DNA from: Streptococcus mitis
Lineage (GTDB): Bacteria > Bacillota > Bacilli > Lactobacillales > Streptococcaceae
Direction of reading: 5' to 3'
NCBI GenBank assembly: GCA_018364455.1
Contig: JAGZLW010000004.1
Location: 21,935-85,934 of the forward strand
DNA length: 64,000 nt
Part shown: in pieces, positions 16,645 through 23,002 of the stretch
Numbering within the stretch: the first letter of the stretch is position 1
Layout: each line of letters starts with the position of its first letter
Program-made: the position numbers and the translations under genes
The notes under the pieces: model-generated
Seen by the model: the letters and a program-made list of their open reading frames with translations, nothing else
Databases searched by the model: none
Told to the model about the DNA's origin: nothing

Positions 16645-16971
16645 CTATTTTGTTTCTTTTACGAATTGATAGAGATAATAAAGATAAGTAATAGAAGAAA
16701 GGATAGCGATAGTTAGCAGTATATAATATTTCCAATTGCTTGAAATGAGCGTCAGTTGTGGTAAGGATAGAATCATAAAGATTAGTGCTAAGTTGAGTAT
16801 GCGCGTTTTTTGGGAGTCAATCTTTAGATAAGTCAGTCCTTTGTTAAGGGCTGGAATAAAGACTAGCCCGAGGAATATCTCGCTGATTGGCAAGTTCCCT
16901 GAAACGATGATGAAGATGAGCAGTGAAGCAAACAAAAGATGATAGGTAAGTAAAGTTACTAGTGATTTCAT
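16645..16971 (-). CDS. Small membrane protein of unknown function
   Basis: Protein of 108 residues with four hydrophobic stretches and few charged residues. I do not recognise a family. AGGAGG precedes ATG 16971. It lies between two DUF3278-like genes in one operon, so it may work with them. Nothing further can be said from sequence. Confidence 0.7.
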   Translation of the reverse strand: MKSLVTLLTYHLLFASLLIFIIVSGNLPISEIFLGLVFIPALNKGLTYLKIDSQKTRILNLALIFMILSLPQLTLISSNWKYYILLTIAILSSITYLYYLYQFVKETK

Positions 16972-16980
16972 AGGTACCTC

Positions 16981-17223
16981 CTAATCCTGGTCTTTTTTAG
17001 CTCTTGCAATACGAAGTGAGTCGACAATATGTATCATCACTCCGAAAAAGAAAGCTCCCAGTATAGTTTTAAAAATATGTTTTGTATTTAGAAGAGAAGT
17101 GATAAAATTTGGATTTTCACTTGTTAGGGTATCAATGAGTGGAATTATAAAAAATATCACTGTTCCATAAATCGAACCTGCTTTCAGACCATGATGACGT
17201 AACTGTTTCTTTTCTTTTTTCAT
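16981..17223 (-). CDS. Half-length DUF3278 paralogue (80 residues)
   Basis: Short membrane protein of 80 residues that aligns with the C-terminal half of the DUF3278 protein encoded just upstream. Both have a K-K-x-x-K-Q-L start, LKAGxxYG, a serine-to-leucine-rich middle, FFGVxIxI and a final RIAxAKKDQD. I place its start at ATG 17223, with AGGAGG five to ten bases before it; a longer frame back to 17379 overlaps the neighbour and is not needed. It looks like a partial tandem duplication that kept two membrane helices and a working ribosome binding site. Confidence 0.75.
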   Translation of the reverse strand: MKKEKKQLRHHGLKAGSIYGTVIFFIIPLIDTLTSENPNFITSLLNTKHIFKTILGAFFFGVMIHIVDSLRIARAKKDQD

Positions 17224-17233
17224 GAGTTTCCTC

Positions 17234-17776
17234 CTAATCATTATCCTGATCTTTCTTGGCTTTTGCAATGCGACGGGAGATGAGAATCTGTATAACCACT
17301 CCGAAAAAGACAGACTGGAGGGTGCTTGAAAAAATATTTTTAAAAGCAAGAAGTGACTGAAGATAGTCCTGACTCTCACCTAGCAGTATATGGAGAAGAG
17401 GGGTTGTAAAAAAACTCATTAATCCATAGACTATTCCAGCTTTCAGACCTGGGTAATGTAGTTGCTTACTTTCTTTCTTACTTAGCATATCTGGTTCAAT
17501 AGTTGTAATCCCTGTTTTTTGCATTTGGTAGGTGAGATATCCAGCAACGATGAGGGCAATCACTAAAATTAGAGGAGGATAGACTAGAGCCACTAGTTGA
17601 GGATATTTATAGGCCAGAACGAGCGGAATAAGATTGCCGAAAATCATCAGATAAAAGAGGAAGATAAAGACTTGATTGCCGATACGATCAGCCTCGCGTC
17701 GTTTGTATTCGTCAAGTGGATCAGAAATACCGTATGTGCGTTTGATGAGTTTTTCAGTGAAGGTTTCTTTTTTCAT
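17234..17776 (-). CDS. DUF3278 membrane protein
   Basis: Protein of 180 residues with four hydrophobic segments (about residues 33-52, 58-80, 108-130 and 145-166) and a highly charged C-terminus RRIAKAKKDQDND. DUF3278 proteins of streptococci have unknown function and are usually next to a small XRE regulator, as here. It is the second gene of the operon, 15 bases after the regulator. A truncated copy follows it directly. Confidence 0.8.
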   Translation of the reverse strand: MKKETFTEKLIKRTYGISDPLDEYKRREADRIGNQVFIFLFYLMIFGNLIPLVLAYKYPQLVALVYPPLILVIALIVAGYLTYQMQKTGITTIEPDMLSKKESKQLHYPGLKAGIVYGLMSFFTTPLLHILLGESQDYLQSLLAFKNIFSSTLQSVFFGVVIQILISRRIAKAKKDQDND

Positions 17777-17791
17777 GAGTTTGCTCCTTTT

Positions 17792-17986
17792 TTAAAAATT
17801 ATCCTCCCAAAAGAGACTGTTGAGGTCAGTTTGGAGGCTACGAGCGAGATTGAGACAGAGTTCCAGGGTTGGATTGTACTTGTCGTTTTCAATCATATTG
17901 ATGGTTTGTCTCGAGACACCGATATCCTTGGCTAGCTCGAGCTGGGAAATACCCAGTTCCTTACGAAATTCTTTCACACGGTTCAT
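17792..17986 (-). CDS. Small XRE-family transcriptional regulator
   Basis: Regulator of 64 residues that is almost entirely a Cro/CI helix-turn-helix (MNRVKEFRKELGISQLEL, then VSRQTINMIE as recognition helix). Such mini-regulators, like YozG or those of bacteriocin immunity clusters, repress their own operon. It is the first gene of the operon and sits behind a consensus promoter flanked by direct repeats. SD AGGAG lies just before the ATG. Confidence 0.88.
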   Translation of the reverse strand: MNRVKEFRKELGISQLELAKDIGVSRQTINMIENDKYNPTLELCLNLARSLQTDLNSLFWEDNF

Positions 17987-18014
17987 CTGTTCTCCTTTCT
18001 GATTTGTGTCGTAT

Positions 18015-18066
18015 ATATTTGACTACATTATATTCTTCTATGGAGTTAATGTCAAGCATATTTGAC
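18015..18066. repeat. Direct repeats ATATTTGAC flanking the XRE promoter
   Basis: ATATTTGAC occurs at 18015-18023 and 18058-18066, spaced 43 bp (about four helical turns), on either side of the promoter. A 15-bp palindrome ATTTCTTAAAGAAAT follows at 18069-18083. These are candidate operators for the XRE regulator. The pairing of repeats with regulator is inference. Confidence 0.45.
18027..18055 (-). promoter_or_regulatory. Consensus promoter of the XRE-DUF3278-gpo operon
   Basis: On the minus strand TTGACA (18055-18050) and TATAAT (18032-18027) are exactly 17 bp apart. This is a perfect sigma-A promoter, so unregulated expression would be high, which fits control by the first gene's repressor. 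Confidence 0.88.
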
Positions 18067-18134
18067 ATATTTCTTAAAGAAATCTTACTTGTTTTTGACC
18101 TATTTGTCTGACTAGTGCAAGCTAGTCGGATTTG

Positions 18135-18143
18135 TGGTAAAAT
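18135..18143 (+). promoter_or_regulatory. Extended -10 promoter of rsmH-ftsL-pbpX-mraY
   Basis: TGGTAAAAT at 18135-18143 is a TGn-extended -10 without a good -35. It lies only 9 bases before the rsmH ATG, so the transcript would have almost no leader. No Shine-Dalgarno sequence is visible. Confidence 0.55.
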
Positions 18144-18152
18144 AGATAAGAT

Positions 18153-19103
18153 ATGACAAAAGAATTTCATCATGTAACGGTCTTACTCCACGAAACGATT
18201 GATATGCTCGACGTAAAGCCTGACGGTATCTACGTTGATGCGACCTTGGGTGGAGCGGGCCATAGCGAATATTTATTAAGTAAATTAAGTGAAAAAGGAC
18301 ATCTCTATGCCTTTGACCAGGACCAGAATGCCATCGACAATGCGCAAGAACGCTTGGCACCCTATATCGAAAAAGGGATGGTAACCTTTATCAAGGATAA
18401 TTTCCGTCATTTACAGGCACGTTTGCGCGAAGCTGGTGTTCAGGAAATTGATGGAATTTGTTATGACTTGGGAGTCTCTAGTCCTCAGCTGGACCAGCGT
18501 GAGCGCGGTTTTTCTTATAAAAAGGATGCGCCATTGGACATGCGCATGAATCAGGATGCTAGTCTGACAGCCTATGAAGTGGTGAACAATTATGACTATC
18601 ATGACTTGGTTCGTATTTTCTTCAAGTATGGCGAGGACAAATTCTCTAAACAGATTGCGCGTAAGATTGAGCAAGCTCGAGAAGTCAAGCCTATCGAGAC
18701 TACGACTGAGTTAGCAGAGATTATCAAGTCGGCCAAACCTGCCAAGGAACTTAAGAAGAAGGGGCATCCTGCTAAGCAGATTTTCCAGGCTATTCGAATT
18801 GAAGTCAATGATGAGTTGGGAGCGGCAGATGAATCTATCCAGCAGGCTATGGAGATGTTGGCTCTAGATGGTAGAATTTCAGTGATTACCTTTCATTCCT
18901 TGGAAGACCGCTTGACCAAGCAATTGTTCAAGGAAGCTTCAACAGTGGAAGTTCCAAAAGGTTTGCCCTTCATCCCAGATGACCTCAAGCCCAAGATAGA
19001 ATTGGTATCCCGTAAGCCAATCTTGCCAAGTGCAGAAGAATTAGAAGCCAATAACCGCTCGCACTCAGCCAAGTTGCGCGTGGCCAGAAAAATTCACAAG
19101 TAA
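18153..19103 (+). CDS. rsmH: 16S rRNA (cytosine-1402-N4)-methyltransferase
   Basis: Methyltransferase of 316 residues (formerly MraW), which methylates C1402 in the ribosomal decoding centre using S-adenosylmethionine. The SAM-binding motif DATLGGAGHS lies near residues 28-37, and the family signature FHSLEDR near the C-terminus. It heads the division/cell-wall cluster, 9 bases before ftsL. The start matches the usual streptococcal annotation, although no SD is seen and the promoter is very close. Confidence 0.96.
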   Translation: MTKEFHHVTVLLHETIDMLDVKPDGIYVDATLGGAGHSEYLLSKLSEKGHLYAFDQDQNAIDNAQERLAPYIEKGMVTFIKDNFRHLQARLREAGVQEIDGICYDLGVSSPQLDQRERGFSYKKDAPLDMRMNQDASLTAYEVVNNYDYHDLVRIFFKYGEDKFSKQIARKIEQAREVKPIETTTELAEIIKSAKPAKELKKKGHPAKQIFQAIRIEVNDELGAADESIQQAMEMLALDGRISVITFHSLEDRLTKQLFKEASTVEVPKGLPFIPDDLKPKIELVSRKPILPSAEELEANNRSHSAKLRVARKIHK

Positions 19104-19112
19104 GAGGAAAAA

Positions 19113-19430
19113 ATGGTAGATAAAAAAGAAACAACCAGTCAATTCTTGCAGAGTCGTATAAAAAAATTCTCCCGTGTGGAGAAGGCTTTTTATCTTTCCA
19201 TTGCGTTTACAGCTCTCGTTTTGGCGCTTAGTATTATCTTTATGCAGACCCGACTCCTACAAGTACAGAATGATCTGACAAAAATCAATGCGCAGATAGA
19301 GGAGAAGAAGACAGAGTTGGATGATGCCAAACAAGAGGTAAATGAATTGTTGAGGGCAGAACGCTTGAAAGAAATCGCAAATTCTAAGGACTTAAAATTG
19401 AATAACGAGAATATTCGATCAGCGGAGTAA
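19113..19430 (+). CDS. ftsL: Cell division protein FtsL
   Basis: Bitopic protein of 105 residues with a cytoplasmic N-terminus, one membrane helix at about 30-50 and an extracellular coiled coil (leucine/lysine heptads at about 53-95). It forms the septal complex with DivIC/FtsB, FtsQ and PBP2x. It lies between rsmH and pbpX with only 3 bases before pbpX, as in pneumococcus. SD is GAGGAAA. Confidence 0.95.
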   Translation: MVDKKETTSQFLQSRIKKFSRVEKAFYLSIAFTALVLALSIIFMQTRLLQVQNDLTKINAQIEEKKTELDDAKQEVNELLRAERLKEIANSKDLKLNNENIRSAE

Positions 19431-19433
19431 GAT

Positions 19434-21686
19434 ATGAAGTGGACAAAAAAAATAACCCGATTTGCGATTAGAAACCGTAAATCTCCAGCAGAAAACCGTA
19501 AAATAGTGGGGAAGTACATCAGCTTGTTAGCTGTCGTACTTTTCGCTGTCTTTTTGGTCAATTTTGCTGTTATTATCGGGAGTGGTAGTAAATTTGGAAC
19601 AGATCTAGTCAAAGAGGCTAAGAAAGTTCACCAAACAACCCGAACAGTTCCTGCCAAGCGTGGAACTATCTATGACCGAAATGGAGTGCCTATCGCAGAA
19701 GATGCGACCTCTTATAATGTCTATGCTGTTATTGACAAAAAATACAAGTCAGCAACGGGAAAAATTCTTTATGTAGAGGATTCGCAGTTTAATAAGGTAG
19801 CAGAAATTTTCCATAAGTATTTGGATATGGATGAGGCTTATGTGAAAGAGCAACTGGCTCAACCAAATCTGACCCAGGTTTCCTTTGGTGCAAAAGGAAA
19901 TGGGATTACATATGCCAATATGATGGCTATTAAAAAAGATTTGAAAGATGCTAGTGTGGAAGGGATTGACTTTACAACTAGCCCTAACAGAAGCTATCCA
20001 AATGGACAATTTGCTTCTAGCTTTATTGGCTTAGCCCAACTTCATGAAAATGAGGATGGTAGTAAGAGTTTGTTAGGGACTTCTGGTTTGGAGAGTTCTT
20101 TAAATACCATTCTTGCTGGGACAGACGGTATTATTACCTATGAAAAAGACCGTGTAGGAAATATCGTACCAGGTACAGAACTGGTATCGCAACAAACTGT
20201 GGATGGCAAGGATGTTTATACAACATTGTCTAGTCCGCTACAATCTTTCATGGAAACTCAGATGGATGCCTTTCTAGAAAAAGTAAAAGGTAAGTATATG
20301 ACCGCGACCTTGGTCAGTGCAAAGACCGGTGAAATCCTCGCTACCACCCAACGACCTACCTTTAATGCAGATACTAAAGAAGGAATCACTGAGGACTTTG
20401 TTTGGCGTGATATTCTTTATCAAAGTAACTATGAACCAGGATCAGCCATGAAGGTTATGACGTTAGCTTCTTCTATTGATAATAATACCTTCCCAAGTGG
20501 AGAATACTTCAATAGCAGTGAATTCAAAATAGCGGATGCGACGACTCGAGATTGGGATGTTAATGAAGGTTTGACTACTGGTGGGATGATGACTTTCTTA
20601 CAAGGTTTCGCTCACTCCAGTAATGTTGGAATGAGTCTACTTGAACAAAAAATGGGAGATGCTACTTGGTTGGATTATCTAAAACGCTTTAAATTTGGGG
20701 TTCCAACTCGCTTTGGCTTGACAGATGAATACGCTGGTCAACTTCCAGCTGATAATATTGTTAGTATTGCTCAAAGCTCATTTGGGCAAGGAATTTCAGT
20801 GACACAAACACAAATGCTTCGTGCCTTTACAGCTATTGCTAATGATGGAGTTATGCTGGAGCCAAAATTTATAAGTGCTATTTATGATACTAACAATCAG
20901 TCTGTACGTAAGTCACAAAAAGAAATAGTAGGAAATCCTGTTTCCAAAGAGGCAGCAAGCACAACTCGAAATCACATGATCTTAGTTGGGACGGACCCTC
21001 TATATGGAACTATGTATAATCACTACACAGGAAAGCCAATTATAACAGTTCCTGGACAAAATGTAGCAGTTAAATCCGGTACGGCTCAAATCGCTGATGA
21101 GAAAAATGGAGGATACTTGGTTGGTTCTACCAATTATATTTTCTCAGCTGTGACTATGAATCCTGCTGAAAATCCTGATTTTATCTTGTATGTAACGGTT
21201 CAACAGCCTGAGCATTATTCAGGTATCCAGTTGGGAGAATTTGCCAATCCTATTTTGGAAAGGGCAGTGGCTATGAAAGATTCCCTTAACCTGCAATCTA
21301 CCGCTAAAACGTTAGATCAGGTAACCAATCAAAGCGCTTATGCCATGCCTAGCATCAAGGACATTTCACCTGGCGATTTGGCGGAAGCCTTACGTCGCAA
21401 TATTGTGCAACCAATCGTTGTAGGAACAGGAACAAAGATTAAAGAATCATCTGTAGAAGAAGGAACCAATCTTGCTCCTAACCAGCAAGTTCTCCTCTTA
21501 TCTGATAAAGCAGAGGAAGTTCCAGATATGTATGGTTGGACAAAAGCAACCGCAGAAGCTTTTTCTAAGTGGTTAAATATAGAACTTGAATTTGAAGGTT
21601 CAGGCTCTACTGTGCAGAAGCAAGATGTTCGTGCTAATACAGCTATTAAGGGCATTAAAAAAATTACATTAACTTTAGGAGACTAA
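19434..21686 (+). CDS. pbpX: Penicillin-binding protein 2X, probably beta-lactam-altered allele
   Basis: Septal transpeptidase of 750 residues, the same length as pneumococcal PBP2x. One membrane helix (about 30-49), a dimerisation domain, a transpeptidase domain and two C-terminal PASTA domains. Active-site motifs are S337-A-M-K, S395-S-N and K547-S-G. Compared with the R6 sequence as I recall it, it carries T338A, M343T, A346S, A347S, I371T, R384G, S389L, T401S, L546V, L565S and D567N, several of them known from penicillin-resistant mosaic alleles. If the host is itself a commensal, part of this is normal divergence. Confidence 0.96.
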   Translation: MKWTKKITRFAIRNRKSPAENRKIVGKYISLLAVVLFAVFLVNFAVIIGSGSKFGTDLVKEAKKVHQTTRTVPAKRGTIYDRNGVPIAEDATSYNVYAVIDKKYKSATGKILYVEDSQFNKVAEIFHKYLDMDEAYVKEQLAQPNLTQVSFGAKGNGITYANMMAIKKDLKDASVEGIDFTTSPNRSYPNGQFASSFIGLAQLHENEDGSKSLLGTSGLESSLNTILAGTDGIITYEKDRVGNIVPGTELVSQQTVDGKDVYTTLSSPLQSFMETQMDAFLEKVKGKYMTATLVSAKTGEILATTQRPTFNADTKEGITEDFVWRDILYQSNYEPGSAMKVMTLASSIDNNTFPSGEYFNSSEFKIADATTRDWDVNEGLTTGGMMTFLQGFAHSSNVGMSLLEQKMGDATWLDYLKRFKFGVPTRFGLTDEYAGQLPADNIVSIAQSSFGQGISVTQTQMLRAFTAIANDGVMLEPKFISAIYDTNNQSVRKSQKEIVGNPVSKEAASTTRNHMILVGTDPLYGTMYNHYTGKPIITVPGQNVAVKSGTAQIADEKNGGYLVGSTNYIFSAVTMNPAENPDFILYVTVQQPEHYSGIQLGEFANPILERAVAMKDSLNLQSTAKTLDQVTNQSAYAMPSIKDISPGDLAEALRRNIVQPIVVGTGTKIKESSVEEGTNLAPNQQVLLLSDKAEEVPDMYGWTKATAEAFSKWLNIELEFEGSGSTVQKQDVRANTAIKGIKKITLTLGD

Positions 21687-21687
21687 T

Positions 21688-22668
21688 ATGTTTATTTCCA
21701 TCAGTGCTGGAATTGTGACATTTTTACTAACTTTGGTAGGAATTCCGGCCTTTATCCAATTTTATAGAAAGGCGCAAATTACAGGCCAGCAGATGCATGA
21801 GGATGTCAAACAGCATCAGGCAAAAGCTGGCACGCCAACTATGGGGGGACTTGTTTTCCTCATTGCTACAGTTGTGGTGAGTTTCCTTCTTGCTCTTTTT
21901 GCAAAACAATTGACTAATAATGTAGGAATGATTTTGTTCATCTTGGTCCTTTATGGACTTGTCGGATTTTTGGACGACTTTCTCAAGGTTTTTCGTAAAA
22001 TCAATGAGGGCCTTAATCCTAAGCAAAAATTAGCTCTTCAGCTCCTAGGTGGGGTCGTTTTCTACCTTTTCTATGAGCGTGGGGGAGATATGCTTTCAGT
22101 CTTTGGTTACCAAGTGCATCTAGGGATTTTCTATATTCTTTTCGCCCTTTTCTGGCTAGTCGGTTTTTCAAACGCAGTAAACTTGACAGACGGAATTGAT
22201 GGTCTAGCTAGTATTTCCGTTGTGATTAGCTTGTCTGCCTATGGAGTTATTGCCTATGTGCAAGGTCAGATGGATATTCTTCTAGTGATTCTGGCCATGA
22301 TTGGTGGTTTGCTCGGGTTCTTTGTCTTTAACCACAAGCCTGCTAAGGTCTTTATGGGAGATGTGGGAAGTTTGGCTCTCGGTGGAATGCTGGCAGCTAT
22401 CTCTATGGCCCTCCACCAAGAATGGACTCTCTTGATTATCGGAATTATTTATGTCTTTGAAACAACTTCAGTCATGATACAAGTCGGTTATTTCAAAATG
22501 ACAGGTGGTAAACGTATTTTCCGTATGACACCTGTGCATCACCATTTTGAGCTTGGAGGATTGTCTGGTAAAGGAAATCCTTGGAGCGAGTGGAAGGTTG
22601 ACTTCTTCTTTTGGGGAGTGGGGCTTCTAGCAAGTCTCCTAACCCTAGCAATTTTATATTTGATGTAA
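21688..22668 (+). CDS. mraY: Phospho-N-acetylmuramoyl-pentapeptide transferase
   Basis: Membrane enzyme of 326 residues with ten helices. It makes lipid I by transferring phospho-MurNAc-pentapeptide to undecaprenyl phosphate. Signatures include the DD pair in GFLDDFLK (near residue 95), NLTDGIDGLA (near 167-176) and the HHHFEL motif (near 285-290). It starts directly after pbpX and ends the four-gene wall cluster at a terminator. Confidence 0.97.
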   Translation: MFISISAGIVTFLLTLVGIPAFIQFYRKAQITGQQMHEDVKQHQAKAGTPTMGGLVFLIATVVVSFLLALFAKQLTNNVGMILFILVLYGLVGFLDDFLKVFRKINEGLNPKQKLALQLLGGVVFYLFYERGGDMLSVFGYQVHLGIFYILFALFWLVGFSNAVNLTDGIDGLASISVVISLSAYGVIAYVQGQMDILLVILAMIGGLLGFFVFNHKPAKVFMGDVGSLALGGMLAAISMALHQEWTLLIIGIIYVFETTSVMIQVGYFKMTGGKRIFRMTPVHHHFELGGLSGKGNPWSEWKVDFFFWGVGLLASLLTLAILYLM

Positions 22669-22672
22669 GAAT

Positions 22673-22711
22673 GGCACCCTGATATTTCAGGGTGTTTTTG
22701 CTTTTTAAAAA
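22673..22711 (+). terminator. Terminator after mraY
   Basis: An 8-bp perfect stem (CACCCTGA at 22675-22682 with 22687-22694) is followed by TTTTTGCTTTTT. Confidence 0.85.
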
Positions 22712-22716
22712 ATATT

Positions 22717-22766
22717 GGTCAATTAAAGTCAAAATCCTTGACCTTTTCTGACTAATGTAGTATATT
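22717..22766 (+). promoter_or_regulatory. clpL heat-shock promoter with CtsR operators
   Basis: GGTCAAT-TAA-AGTCAAA at 22717-22733 fits the CtsR heptad-spacer-heptad operator. A second, inverted and weaker site spans 22737-22753. The promoter TTGACC (22738-22743), N17, TATATT (22761-22766) is overlapped by the second site, so CtsR would block RNA polymerase until heat stress. Confidence 0.75.
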
Positions 22767-22835
22767 ATGAACGTAAGGTAAATGAAAGCCTTACTAGAAC
22801 ACTTATTTAAAGTAAAATAGAAAGAGGTGGGGTCT

Positions 22836-22925
22836 ATGTTTAATCTAGAAATCTTTAGAAGTAAAGATAGTCTACTCCTGCTTGAAAAAGAAAAACCAGA
22901 AATAGTACGTAGAGTAGCAATCTAG
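22836..22925 (+). CDS. Possible 29-residue leader peptide upstream of clpL
   Basis: A short frame starts at ATG 22836 after a strong AGAGGTGGGG ribosome binding site. It encodes 29 residues rich in leucine and charged residues (start MFNLEIFRSKDS) and stops at 22923-22925. It lies between the CtsR-controlled promoter and clpL on the same transcript. The strong SD argues that it is translated. It has no recognisable domain; it could be a regulatory leader or a small stress protein. Confidence 0.45.
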   Translation: MFNLEIFRSKDSLLLLEKEKPEIVRRVAI

Positions 22926-22949
22926 CTAGTCTAAATTTTTTGAAACAAA

Positions 22950-22966
22950 GGTCAAAGATAGTCAAT
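22950..22966. promoter_or_regulatory. Third CtsR-like site, just before clpL
   Basis: GGTCAAA-GAT-AGTCAAT matches the CtsR operator with one mismatch in the second heptad. It lies about 36 bp before the clpL start, downstream of the leader ORF. Control of a second internal promoter or a roadblock is possible. Confidence 0.6.
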
Positions 22967-23002
22967 ATCAGTAATAATAAATAACAAAAAGAGGTAAAGA
23001 AT

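Noticed and set aside
17224..17379. Longer frame for the half-length DUF3278 gene
   Set aside because: It overlaps the upstream gene in another frame and encodes a non-homologous N-terminus. ATG 17223 has AGGAGG and starts exactly where homology begins.
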